A stretch of 64,000 nucleotides of DNA from Bombus terrestris (Eukaryota; Arthropoda; Insecta; Hymenoptera; Apidae). The notes beneath the pieces are model-generated. The model ran no database searches. It was given only the letters and a program-made list of their open reading frames with translations, and had not been told where the DNA came from. How positions within the stretch are numbered: the first letter of the stretch is position 1; each line of letters begins with the position of its first letter. The position numbers and the translations under genes were made by a program. The stretch covers positions 682,001 to 746,000 of the forward strand of contig NC_063279.1 of assembly GCF_910591885.1 (NCBI RefSeq). Direction: 5' to 3'. Of this stretch, positions 1-11,591 are shown one piece after another.

Positions 1-9
1 AAATAACAG

Positions 10-2561
10 ATGGAATTACAAAAGAAAAAAATATTAACACAAAATGGAACTCCTAATAAGGAAGTTAATAAAAAATCATTAGTTAACAATGGAAATGTAA
101 GTTCCGAAACTAATCATGCAGATTTAAATTTAAAAAAAGGTTGCAGCAACGATGAAATATCAAATAAAAGTCAACGATCGATAATTAGTGTAAGAAAAAT
201 AGAAGATTTATGTAAGACCCCCCCAAAAAGTAATACATTGGGAGATTTAGAAAGCATAGAGAACATCCATATAAAAAATATAAATAGCCCAAAAAATTTC
301 ACTCCTAATAATTTGGGTGTAAATTTAATGAAATGGCATTCACAAACAGAAACACCATCGAGACATAAAAGAAAGGGGCAATATCTCTGCAATGAACATA
401 CACCTGAAAAAAAAATAAAAAGGGAACTTTGTAGCGACAATGATTGTGATCAATTGTCTGATGCAGTCAAATTAGAATTATGTGATAATGAATTAAATGA
501 TCTGGAAGCTATTGACATGTTGCATGATCTCAATTCTGTGATGGATTTTGAAGAAAGTAAAATAGATACAGACATTTTTTGTTCGACGATCGATGAGGCC
601 ATGCAAGACGATCAGACTGTAGAAACATCCAGAGATCCAGAAGTTGATCCCCTTTATATCACTGACAATGAAGAAACTAGTACACCTCATAAAAATATAA
701 AAAACCAAGAAACAAGTGTAGAGAATAAGATTAGAATGACAGGAAAACATAGATCTAATAAAGAAGATACCGACGAGGATTATGATGACTTAAAACATAT
801 TTTAGGAGAATTAGATATTGAAATGCCATTAGAAGAAGAAGAAAAAGAAGAAGAAGAAGAAGAGGAAGAAGAAGAAGAAGAGGAAGAGGAAGAAGAAGAA
901 GAAGAAGAAGAAGAGGAAGAGGAAGAAGAAGAAAAAGAAGAGAAAAATGAATTATCTGAAGATGCAATAAAGGTAAATATCTGCATCAATCGTACTTCAC
1001 ATATATTAATTATTTTATATTAACTTATTATTCTTTTAGAAATTATATAGACTAAGAGTACAATTAATGCATAAAGTACCGATACAACATAAAATTGAAC
1101 ATACTGCAGGCTCAAAAACATTAACAAAAAGAGAGAAACAGCTGTTCTTAAAACATGGACCACTAAAAAGTGGTATATTTACACCTAACGAAGATAAAAT
1201 TATCAAGGATAATTGGAAAGCATTTTGTAAAGTATGTCTAATTAATGTTATATATTTCTCTTTCGTTGATAATCTTTCATATGCAGGCTCATGACTGGAA
1301 TCCTAAATGTGCGAAACCTTTCATTCATATGAAACGTGCTAAGAGATTTTATATAAAAAGCATAGAACAGAGACGAAAATTTGTTCAATTTTTAGCAAAT
1401 AATTTACCATGGAGAACATTGTATAGTGTTTTTCATAGATTCAAACACTTATATGGAAATCATGAGAAAATTTTTCAAAGGTACCATCCATATCAAAAGC
1501 TCAATGCATTCGTGTAATATTAATTACTAATGTATTTTATAGATATACATCAGTTGAAGATAAGAAAATTTTATCTTATATGAAGAATAAACAAAATGAG
1601 GAAAAAGTACACAGATTTTCAGAATTAAGTAAAATGTTGGGACGTTCAAGACATTCAATTTGGTCACGTTATCAACTGCTTAAAAAAATGCAGCAAGATG
1701 AAGACAGTAAGTTTCTTTCTAAATATTGCAATTTGTATAATATATGTAACAATAATAATAATAATTATTATTATAGTAACGAAATTAATAATAAAACTAA
1801 TTCAATCGCGCTTTATTCTAGCATCACCTGAAATCAAGTGGACATTATCTTTAATTGGTAAATTTATAAAAGCTCTCATGTGCATAACATTATGCGAGAC
1901 GGTGGAGGATTTAAAAGATGCTATTATCCCAAAACCGGTTTGGCGCAAATTAGAAGAAAAGCTAGGTATACACCATAATACATTGAAGAAATTCTGGATA
2001 TTTCAATTGCACATGCAATTATTTTGTCCAGAACCTATTTATTTAAATGATATAAAAATAAAATTAATTGAATAGTAAGTTAATAACCCTTCATAATACA
2101 GAAACTTCGTTATATCTCCTAATATAAGTAATTATTTTTTAATATAAAATATAGTAAATCTGCTATATGTATACTGAAAATTATATTGCAGCATTTATGG
2201 AAAAGGGATTTCGAATAGTCGAGAAATAGTCTGGTCAAATGTAGCGAAATATTTTGATGGAGTTACTAATATCTTTTTGTGTAAAATATTTTTTTATCTT
2301 GTGCAAGAAGCTGCTCTAAAAATAAATACAAAAAACTTTACTGGTAAGTTCTTAAATTAATAAAATTATGAATATTAAATGCTTTGTTTTATAATAATAA
2401 TGATTTTCATTTCGTATTTTTTAGACATCGTGGAGTATTTATATAATGAAAAGATACAAGATATAAAAAATGAATTGACTGATAAATTTCTTCCTAGACT
2501 CTTTTATAATGGAAAAGTTAAAATTATAGACGAAGACTTGAACGAAGATATCAATATATAA
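10..2561 (+). CDS. TTF1/Reb1-like Myb-domain protein, seven coding exons
   Basis: Coding exons are 10-972, 1040-1231, 1287-1480, 1543-1706, 1822-2074, 2192-2343 and 2425-2561. All have GT-AG borders, phases join cleanly, and the product is 684 residues. An in-frame stop at 4-6 precedes the ATG, but the preceding CAG could also be a splice acceptor, so upstream coding exons outside the window are possible. The N-terminal half is polar and low-complexity and ends in an almost pure glutamate run (about residues 275-312). The second half carries Myb/SANT-like repeats: GIFTPNEDK near residue 366, then YTSVEDKKILSYM from residue 451 followed by LGRSRHSIWSRY. This arrangement resembles RNA polymerase I termination factor TTF1 and yeast Reb1, which bind rDNA, and also cyclin-D-binding Myb proteins. 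Nuclear DNA binding is inferred from the family. The exact orthology is uncertain; the gene model is firm. Confidence 0.8.
832..945 (+). repeat. GAA/GAG microsatellite coding for poly-glutamate
   Basis: Near-uninterrupted GAA and GAG codons, with a few AAA, sit at the 3' end of the first exon of the Myb gene. They stay in frame and encode an acidic tract of about 38 residues. The mix of GAA and GAG suggests selection for charge as well as slippage. Confidence 0.95.
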
Positions 2562-2565
2562 TAAA
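2560..2565 (+). terminator. Poly(A) signal overlapping the stop codon of the Myb gene
   Basis: AATAAA starts at the second base of the TAA stop (2559-2561). If used, the 3' UTR would be only a few tens of bases. This would keep the transcript clear of the convergent UCHL5 gene, whose coding end lies 230 bases away. Confidence 0.4.
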
Positions 2566-2720
2566 ATAGGAAAAGATAAATTGAGCATCTTGAATATTTT
2601 CTCATATAATTCATATTTGAATTACATCGTCATACATATAAGTTTCTACTAACTTTTTTAATTTAGAAAAATTCAAAAAATAATATATTTACATCTATCT
2701 TTAAAAACACATTACTATAA

Positions 2721-2726
2721 TTTATT
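2721..2726 (-). terminator. Probable UCHL5 poly(A) signal
   Basis: TTTATT on the plus strand reads AATAAA on the minus strand, 66 bases after the UCHL5 stop. A second AATAAA lies inside the last codons of UCHL5 (2798-2803) and is less likely to be used. Confidence 0.45.
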
Positions 2727-2791
2727 CAATAATATTTATGTAGTATACATACATTCCAATATTTTTCTTATACAGTTTAGAAAACCAAGAT

Positions 2792-4434
2792 TTAAACTTT
2801 ATTCTTCTTTGATTCCTTTTCCAACGCCTTCTCCTTTGCCCTTTGATATAGAGGCACTAACTTGCCCTCTTTAGCAAGCATTTTGAGAAGCTCCATTATT
2901 AATGGCAAATAATTATGCTTCCTTCTAATATTCTCAATCTGATATCTTTTAGATTTTCGAATTTCTTTCTCAATCAATGTTTGAAGACGTTCCAATTCTG
3001 CTGGATCACAGACATTTGCTATTTGTCGTTCATAAACTACTTTTCTATCTGTTACTATTGCCATTAAATTAAAATGTATTTCTCCTTCGTTATATCTGCA
3101 AACATAAATTGTACAATTACTACATAAAACAAATGAATACATTAACCAGGTGATATTTACTTATTTATTCGTTTCTGTATTATTGGTTTAGCTGATTGAA
3201 CCCATTGATCTCCAAGTGGACAAGGACCTAAATCCATGGGTCCATCTTTTAATCCATCTAACTCATATAACCGACCGTCAATAGGAACGTAGCTCACGAA
3301 ATGAAATACGTCATCATCTTTAGACGCTTGTTTTGAATCATATTCAAATATTGTTTGTCTACAATAAATAATGTTTATTTTATGTCATATATATATACAT
3401 ATCATATATATATTTTTAACATTAAGATATGCAACACACACACGCGCACACACATTGTTATATGAAAAATACCTTGAGAAAGAATTATGTACTTCTCTTA
3501 TCACATCAGAATTACTAAGAGCAAGACCTCTCATGTTAGCATCAAAACTCTGACAAAAATTTTTAAATTCTTCCAAATTTGGTCCTAATGATATATCAGA
3601 ATGTTTGCAATTCAGTAATACACTTAAAATTGCTTGCGTTGCACAAGCATTATTAATCACCTAAAATTTTCAATATTTTTATCCTCTAATTTACTATTGA
3701 GTAATATTTAGTAATAACTATAAAAAATACCTGTTTTGCAAAAAAGATTTTATCCAATCTATTATCTAAAACAATACTTCCAGAGGGTTCGTCATCTTGC
3801 ACCCATTTGAACAAAAATATCAAGCCATGTATAGGCCTAGTAAATAACAAAATTATTATTAACATATCATAAAAAATAGGAGATTAATTAATTTAAATTC
3901 ATTTATTTTCTTCAAAAGTTTACATGTATGTGGTTATAAGCTTATAATTTTAGATTTAAAATTAAGTTTTTACTGTATTGTTATTGTTTATTATCAATGC
4001 GAAAGGGTATTAGATTACATTATAATTTAAGATATTCGTTTACACTACGAAATAAAAATAAACCAATATTAAATAGGTTATGTTATATGAACGAAATACT
4101 CACTTCAAATTATCAAATTGCTCATCATCCAAACTCCATAATTCTTCCACTTGGGCACCTTGAACACCTTTAATAAAGAGAAATTATATTAAATGCCTTG
4201 GTAATGTATAATGTTACAAGAAATAACAATCCAAAATGCAAGTGTTCAAAACAACTGTCAGTAGACACAGATATCTTCTAGCATAATCATATATAAATTA
4301 TTTTCAACAAAATTAAAGTAATTAGAAGCAAATCTAAATAAAACCAATCAAACTTTACCAAATTCTTTTATTAATTCTGTAAAAACTCCAGGATCGCTTT
4401 CAATAAGACACCAATTGCCCGCTGAGTCCGCCAT
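2792..4434 (-). CDS. Uch-L5: Ubiquitin carboxyl-terminal hydrolase UCHL5/UCH37, six exons
   Basis: Exons in transcript order are 4434-4359, 4167-4104, 3836-3731, 3660-3473, 3358-3161 and 3095-2792, all GT-AG, giving 311 residues against about 329 in the human protein. The start MADSAGNWCLIESDPG matches the family N-terminus. The catalytic triad of this cysteine protease is intact: Cys88 in NNACATQA, His164 in VFHFVSYVP and Asp179 in LYELDG, the same numbers as in human UCHL5. The C-terminal part (IENIRRKHNYLPLIMELL, then a Lys/Glu-rich tail) is the ULD region that binds Rpn13/ADRM1 at the proteasome and contacts INO80. The enzyme trims and debranches ubiquitin chains. An out-of-frame ATG lies 6 bases upstream of the start (4440-4438). 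A CA/CG dinucleotide run (3434-3455) lies in intron 4. The gene is convergent with the Myb gene. Confidence 0.96.
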
Positions 4435-5625
4435 GTTTCATTTCTTTGTCACACTCCAGAATGTAATACTCACTACTCACTACTTATTCTTAATACTCAT
4501 TTACCGCTTTTACAATTGGAACATGCATACCTACAAACCGATTTACATTGTAATATCACAATGTAATGAAAATTGTTTCCTTAACCAATATTTAACTTAG
4601 CATTATGGAAATTAATATTCATACACATTTGACGAAAAGTAAAAATAAACATTGAAACAATATAATTTAAGTTCAAAGTCTATTGTATAATGGATCACTA
4701 TAAGTTGAAAAAATGAATTAAATGGTTAAGAAACATCAATTTGAACTTGACAGGATTGAACAGTTCAATAGCAGGAATGATATCATACATTGTTATGAAA
4801 TAGAACAGATGAAAACAATTTCCCAGTATTAAAATATTAAAAAGTATTTACATAAAAATATGTAATTTCATGCTTTCAATTTTTTTTAAAGCTTCTATTA
4901 CACTAAGGATGGTATCTTGTAATTAAGATTGGTTAATTAAATGATCACAATTGGGGGTTGCATATAGCATCTTAAACATAAAAGTTTTACTCAAATTGCA
5001 AGCACAGCCTGATTTATTAAGTGATTGGAATAATAAAACATGAAAAAGTTATATAATCCTTTCTTAATTATCAATCAATATTATAACACTAAAATACAAT
5101 TTACACTATGTACAAATAATAAATTAAAGTTTCAAAATATATTAACTAATTATCATTTACGCTGCTTATCAATTCACATTATTAATAAGTCGTTTAACAA
5201 ATAAAATACACTTAATTTACAATAAATTTGAGAATATAGTTTATGCGATAGAAATAAATTAAAATAATTTTGAATAAAAATGTTTTGTTTATTGGTGGAG
5301 TGATAAAAGGAACTAATAAAAAAAAGAAATTGTAGAAAAAAAAGTACATCAATAAATCACACATACCAAATGTACATACATTGGTAATACAGATGAACTA
5401 TTTTTATTTTTATACTTTATAGATAAATCTTGTATTAAATCCAATTTTTTCATAAGTGATCACAAGCAGTGATAGCATTTGGCTAAAAATTTTATTGAAA
5501 TGCTCTTGCTGAAATATCGTGATACGTGTAATGAGAATCGCATAAATCTATGACGAGACACTATATGCTGGTTGTATATATTAACATTTCTCGTTGAAGC
5601 ACCTAACATTGCATTGATTTCGATA
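4435..5625. other. UCHL5 upstream flank and ATG13 3' UTR
   Basis: AT-rich DNA with no convincing open frame. The right part is the probable 3' UTR of ATG13 on the minus strand, with AATAAA signals (plus TTTATT) at 5491-5496 and 5403-5408. The left part should hold the UCHL5 promoter; no core element could be assigned. Confidence 0.6.
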
Positions 5626-7450
5626 TTAGTTATTATTTTCTGTTTGACATAATGACGACAGAATATCCTCATACCGCCGCATATTTGTTTCAAATGTTTC
5701 CAACTGTTTTGTAAGATCTCCTACTTGTTCTGCAAGTGTTCTTTCCTCCATAAAAGCTTGAAGCTGGGGTGCACTTTGACATTCACGATAAAATGCTCCT
5801 AAATCGCTATTGGTGTTTGTTATTGCGAAGGGAGTCTTCTGTAATTGCAACATTTAAAGAGTTTAGTCAAACATTTCTAGTATCTTAAAAATATAGGAAC
5901 GTTAATTACCAAATCTACCATAATAAAATCATCGTTGGCACTGGTCATTGAACAACTACTCCTTCTCGATCCATTTTGAGAGTTACATTTTGATGTTGTG
6001 TTATCATTTGTAAGTCTTTCATTGTTTCCATTGCTGCTATCCGTAGCAATGATTGTTGTTGCAGTCTTTGTACTTGTGGTCTCAGCCACCGAGACTGGAG
6101 GAGGTGAGGTTTGTCTAGGAGTTAGCAAAGAGCTAAAAGGTACATCTGGTATAACAAAATCCTCTTCGTTAACAATGAGAGGCTTATTGACTACAAATGC
6201 TCCGACCTTGATAGTATCACTAAGCGATTTCGACGTTTCTTCGCTAAAATATGAATAAAAAAAGTTTCAATTAATCCAATAGAAATTACATTCACTTCAC
6301 TTACCTTTGTTGATACCTAGCATGACGAGGACTCAAGTCAGAATGAAAATGATCACTTTTTAACATTATTGAATCACGACCAGTATGAGTAGGAGATATA
6401 GTCATTTTTGTCCTATATGATACTGATAAATGAATTGTCCCCACTGGTGTGCACAACTGACCTACCCTAACATGTTTGTAATTATCACCTGCAAAAAATT
6501 GCAATATGTTTAAAATATTACCTATGTTATAAGTAAACTTATAAATATTGAATTTATTTAAAAAGACAAAATTAGATTTTAATATAAGATTGATCTATTC
6601 TGTACCTAGTGTATGTAGCTGGGGTTCTCCCATATAAATCCTATAACAAATAACATAGGAATCCGGTCCTTGCCTCCTGCTTAATTTATAAGCTGGAGTA
6701 ATTCTTGATACAGATAATAACGATTTGAGTAAAATACTCATTCTATTATATGTTGTATATGTTACTCTTATAGTAGGATCACTATGCTCTGGCAATACAC
6801 CCAAACTCCATGTTTCTAAAACCATTGTATCACCTTCGACAGTTCTTAATGAGATTTCAATGCAAAGAGGTATCGTTGAATTTATTATTTCTCCACATAT
6901 TACTTTTTTAGCTTCGGCCAAAACTTCTGGTAGATCGTGAATAGCAAGGTTGAACTGTATAATAAAAGGATATATAATTAGGAAACTATAAACTATAAAA
7001 TCTCGATTAACATATTATTAATTAATATAAATATTAACTACATGTTTTCAATTATGTATTATACATCGATAATAATTTATGCGTTTGTTCGTTATGAATT
7101 TTGTATTTGCATAAATTGTTTTCAAACTTTTCTTCAGTACAAAAACCAATAAAATGCTGTTTTAACATATTGAATAAATAAAATATAATTTCATTTAAGA
7201 AATTCAAGAAAAGAATAAAAAGATATTAAAAGATAAATATGTTCATTATCTATAACATATATGTGCAATCAAAATTATTATAAATAGAAGAGCTTACCCA
7301 ATCTGTTCCAGATGAATTTGGCTTGCACTTTGTGCTAACCTTTTCACCTGACCTCGACTGCACAATAATCTGTGCAGCCTTTAATGCCAAAAATTTGGTG
7401 AACTTGTCCAAGTCCTTTTTGTCTTGCGTATTCAATTTTAACGTGGACAT
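5626..7450 (-). CDS. Atg13: Autophagy-related protein 13, five exons
   Basis: Exons in transcript order are 7450-7298, 6954-6606, 6488-6305, 6243-5910 and 5838-5626, all GT-AG with consistent phases, giving 410 residues. ATG13 is the HORMA-domain scaffold that links ULK1/Atg1 to FIP200 and ATG101 and is a TORC1 substrate. The start resembles the vertebrate protein (NTQDKKDLDKFTKFLALK), which supports the ATG at 7450 over an in-frame ATG 108 bases upstream. The HORMA domain covers about residues 5-185 (SVSRITPAYKLSRRQG, CTPVGTIHLSVSYR). A disordered middle follows, with the conserved VGAFVVNKPL block at 242-251. The motif DDFIMVDL near residue 335 matches the ATG8-interacting site of human ATG13 (core F-I-M-V). 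The last exon has the conserved DLGAFYRECQSAPQL. TORC1-regulated phosphorylation is inferred from the family. Confidence 0.96.
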
Positions 7451-9660
7451 TTTAGCGCTGCTATTTTTTACGAAGTTCCTTTCAAAAAAACACAAATGTC
7501 CAATCAAAAAATATCGAATTCTACTAAACTGAATAGAATTTTGAATATGCCAAAACATCTCTTTTTGTCTGTGAAACTACATGATAAAATCGTTTTTGAC
7601 ACTTGCACGTGTAAACCATCGCACTCAGATTGGCAAACGATTTCTCCTCTTTCTATGATTCGCTAATGCACATAGTAAAGCCGAAAAACGATAATTTAAC
7701 AACAGCATAAACATCATATCGTTGCATTGTGTTGCGTACAGCTGCGTGGCAGGTGATACAAGTTAGATCGATTCTGTTAACTAGAATCTAGATTATTGTT
7801 GATCAATTACGGAGACAAATTCGAAAGTTTTACTCGAATCGACTGATCAACCTGAATATCGCTTTTCTCGAATAATACGTGCAACTATCGAGTATATAGT
7901 TCTTATTTCGCTATTTTTATGACACACTGTGGATCGATTTTATTTCGTGTCGCAATTACCTTAAGATAGGAAGCGTTCACATGAATAACATACGATCGTG
8001 AATTTGCTGAGTCAGATGTAAATTGAACTTTTTAAATATAATTTACATTTACAAGAAAGATAAAAACACAATAAACGCTTCCTTGTTAAAAGTTTAAAGT
8101 AAATTTCGAAGTGCACGCCGCGTTCAGAAAATAACTGCTATTTCATTTTACGCCTTACAAATATATGGTAAATAAATCTATCATTATTAAAGCATAGAGT
8201 TTTGTAAATTATAGTAAAATATTAAAAAGTTATTATTTCTTACTTCTTTGATCGCAAATTAGTTTTTCTTTTAATTTCCGGATAGATTATTATTTAATGT
8301 CAACGTTCTGTCAGCTGATTGGTTAATCGAATAACGTACAACAGTTGAACAAACTGAAACATCGTTTTCAAAGTATAATTCATACTACCCGTATCGCCAT
8401 CTTTTGTTTTATCTCTTCTAGGGAAGTTTTTCTATTTCCCTATATTTTTTACAGATTTTGATTACTGCAAAAGGATTTAGTTATAATTGACTTTGTTCAA
8501 ATACATTATCTTATTTCGTCCTTTCATCAAATAAATTATAAATTCAAGTAAATCAGATAAATTATGATTTAATTGTTACATTTAGCAATATATAAACATA
8601 AAGGACAGAGTAACGTTTAAAATTAATTAAATTATATTTTTATAACATTAAATGAACTCTTCTCTATAAATTTATCGTTAATATTAAATATAGTTCTAAA
8701 CTAACATTTGCAATTAGATTATTAATCTATACATAACATTTAATATATTTTATTCCTCATAATTTTTAAAAGTGTAAAAAATAGAAACAAACTTAATAAA
8801 CAAAATTGTCTTGAATATAAATTTATATATATACTTCTGTCATGGAAAACAAAAATTACAAATATAGTTCTTATTACAAAATCTATCACTAACATTATAA
8901 AACAGTAATATGTTAGAATATGTAATAATGAAAAGCGCTCGAACAATATAAATACGTATACGTATAAAAAGACAATTTTTACATTGCAAGCATAATCAAA
9001 AGGTGCTAGGATGCAATCCATTTCCTACGTGATTAGGATAAGTTAATAATATTTAGTTTTCTTAACAATAAATCATAGTTTCAAAATTGAAATTAAGATT
9101 ATTATCGTATCTCTTTTAATTTCTGCTCTGGAGATAAAAAAGAAGTTATTACTTGTTCGTGATCGATTTTGAGGTATACTCTTCTATCGATGTATGATTT
9201 GAGGTCTATTTTATAACCATAAAATTGACTTTCTATCTGCGATGTTCATATTTAGTGCTTATGTTGCAAATGCACGGTAGTTTTCGTAAAATCTTCACGT
9301 ACGGCAATTGAAGTGAAATTTTGTGAATGTAGATACGTATAATTATAATATATATGTGTTCATGTACTGAATTATCCTAGTATACATATAGTTACAAGAA
9401 AATCTGAAAGAAGATAAAAGGAAGAAGTGAGACAAAGAACACGAGTACATATATATTGTATGATTGCATATAAAGATGTGAGTGATCTGATGAGATAATT
9501 AAGACTGGTATAGCAACAAAAGTAGTTTATTGAATATTATGTACGAATCCTGAATGATGTAATGACACCACGTGACTCGCAACGTGGATGTTGAACATTG
9601 GCATTTCACCTTATATTCTTTTTTATGAGGATTTGTTATACACCTTCTGTCTCTTATTAC
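7451..9660. other. AT-rich intergenic DNA upstream of ATG13
   Basis: No gene could be supported. The ATG13 promoter should lie in the first few hundred bases; a CACGTG E-box sits near 7605, which is unremarkable by chance. The open frame at 8740-9021 on the minus strand is hydrophobic AT-rich translation without splice or homology support. Confidence 0.6.
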
Positions 9661-9666
9661 GCTGTA

Positions 9667-9866
9667 AAATATCTCATCTATAGATCAGAGATGTGTATGA
9701 AAAATAACAGATATATGATATACTTTAAAAACTTTTTTTTAAATTGCAAATATCAAAAAATAAAGACGCAAGATATCTCGTTCATAGCATACGATATTGC
9801 GTCGTGAAATATCTCGTTTATGAAAGCTTTCGGTATAAATTTGTACACGAAATATCTCATCCGCAA
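9667..9866. repeat. Degenerate repeat of an AAATATCTCRT motif, four copies
   Basis: Near-identical words (consensus RAATATCTCRTYYA) start at about 9667, 9771, 9807 and 9850. The last three are spaced 36 and 43 bases. It may be a decayed minisatellite or a cluster of binding sites; the sequence alone does not decide. Confidence 0.5.
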
Positions 9867-9997
9867 ATGTGAACAGGTTAAGTCATTTCTGCAACTTTGT
9901 TATAATACAAAAATGTTTCTAATCACGATATAAGAAAGAAATAATGAATTGTTTCTTGTAATAATATTTTCAATGTTTAATATAAGAAAGCCGTTAC

Positions 9998-10103
9998 TTT
10001 TATGGTGGACTGTACAGTCACACCACACAGCATGCCAACTGCAATGGAAATTTCCACTGAAGCAGTCGATTGCCACCACCTTGTAGACGCTTTGTAGCCG
10101 CGC
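9998..10103. other. Palindrome-rich GC islet with open frames on both strands
   Basis: A GC-richer islet in AT-rich DNA. It has two perfect 12-base palindromes, GACTGTACAGTC (10008-10019) and TGGAAATTTCCA (10045-10056). The second is bracketed by the inverted pair ACTGC (10038-10042) and GCAGT (10062-10066). On the plus strand an ATG-to-TAG frame at 10002-10097 encodes 31 residues (starts MVDCTVTPHSMPTAMEIS). On the minus strand 10103-9998 is bounded by a good acceptor (TCTGGTTTTTAG) and a GTAACG donor and is open in one frame. It may be a small ORF, an exon or a conserved non-coding element; none is established. Confidence 0.4.
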
Positions 10104-10707
10104 CTAAAAACCAGATTATGTCCGCTAGGAGACTAAACCGAAGGCCATCCTTATATTTTTAATCGATTAATTTCAATTGGCTAGATTTGCGGTTTTCTGA
10201 GGCATCTAGTAATTTAGCTACATTCTTTTCAATATAAAATTTAATTACAAATGTCAACGACCGTTTTCCTTGGAGTAAATTTGAATTTCTAATATTATAA
10301 GAATTTTTTTAATAATATTTTATTTAATTCATATCGACTGTTTTTCTAGAATTACAACGTAATAAAAATGTTATATTACTTGAATACTTATGTTACTATG
10401 AATTACGTACTGTTTGCATAGCTCTACACATGTCTCTTTAGTTAGGATTTAATCCTGAAGAATTTGAAATCCTCTCTATAGACTATATATGCACTATATG
10501 CACTACAGATTTTAAATGTAACTATAGTACAAAATTTCTTTTCTATCCAACGACATAAAAAGCTAGCATTGATCTAAGAAATAAAATTAAAAGAACATCA
10601 TTTAACAAACAATTTTGGGCTAGAAAAATAATATACATCGTAATTAAAGTAACATTCCATAAAATCGTTTATATGTATCCCTGTGATTGTTTATTCGTAT
10701 CCCTTTC

Positions 10708-10815
10708 TTAATAAAACTTGTGTACATTACAGTTAAGGTTTCCTGCGCTGTGATTCGGAGGAGTGCCATTATTAGCGTGCAATGTTTCCATTCGTGGAAT
10801 TTTTGGCGGCAACGG
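10708..10815. other. GC islet: exon-like on plus, small ORF on minus
   Basis: On the plus strand, 10733-10815 lies between a strong acceptor (GTACATTACAG) and a GTAAAT donor and is open in one frame. On the minus strand, an ATG at 10791 opens a 27-residue frame ending at 10708 (starts METLHANNGTPPNHSAG). Neither frame is recognised. The islet stands out from AT-rich surroundings, so a conserved exon, lncRNA exon or regulatory element is plausible. Confidence 0.35.
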
Positions 10816-11143
10816 GTAAATATATAAATAAAAAGTAGAATTTTAGATCAATCTGAATGTATATAAAGAACTGAATAAAATAATACTGTTAAGCATATAT
10901 ATATATATGGATTAATTAATTGGTATCATTCAATCATAAATTGGCTGTGATTGCAATCGTAGTGACATAAACATAGTTGCGGTGACAAGTTGATTTTATT
11001 CATAGAATAAGAGCCGTACACTTTGATCGAAAATAAACTCCATCAAGCTGAATATGCAAGAACTACCTTATATTCTATAGGTACATTAATTTTATTTTAA
11101 ACTCTAATACATATTATGTGTGATAGAGTTACGATCAAAGATA

Positions 11144-11591
11144 CTAAAGATGTGCTGCGCTTAAAGTAAGATTATTCCACATCAAAATGTAGAGCCTCTT
11201 ATGCGAACAAAGTTCGAAAGGAAATTGCGGCGTAACGAGGACATGAAATGGCCATGGAATGATGACGTAAAAGGAAAAAACTTGCTTTTGACTTTTCTCT
11301 GACGTAGAATCGTTCATCTCGATGAGAAATACGCTAGGAATTTTAAGCTGAAAATGTCGCGACAGACGTCTCAAGAATAGAACGTCGTATGCGATCTACG
11401 TTAGGAACATCACTTACTTTTGACAGGAAATGTACTCGGGGGTCGAGAGGCCTCGCATGGCCTGGTCCCCTCTCAAGATAAGAAGGCCTAAGGGGCCCGG
11501 TTGGACGTTTGCCATAGCGTTTGCAATACTTCCAAGTCTGTGTATTAGAAACGTACTCTGTTCGATCAAGCCAGGACATGATCAACCACAT
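11144..11591 (-). CDS. Candidate unrecognised two-exon gene, 125 residues
   Basis: Two open frames join in phase 0 across a 70-base intron (11417-11348). The donor is a perfect GTAAGT after CTGTCAAAA and the acceptor is CGACATTTTCAG. Exon 1 is 11591-11418 and exon 2 is 11347-11144. An in-frame TGA lies 18 bases before the ATG. Exon 1 is clearly GC-richer than its surroundings and encodes a basic, proline-rich stretch (KRYGKRPTGPLRPSYLERG). Exon 2 is more hydrophobic (FSFYVIIPWPFHVLV). The GKR in exon 1 looks like a peptide amidation site, but there is no signal peptide, so this is probably coincidence. No family was recognised. A chance open frame remains a real alternative. Confidence 0.3.

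Noticed and set aside
755..989. Serine-rich and leucine-rich minus-strand frames
   Set aside because: Antisense readings of the glutamate-coding repeat in the Myb gene.
7451..7558. N-terminal extension of ATG13 from an upstream in-frame ATG
   Set aside because: The family N-terminus aligns with the ATG at 7450, which has A at -3; the extension has no resemblance to ATG13.
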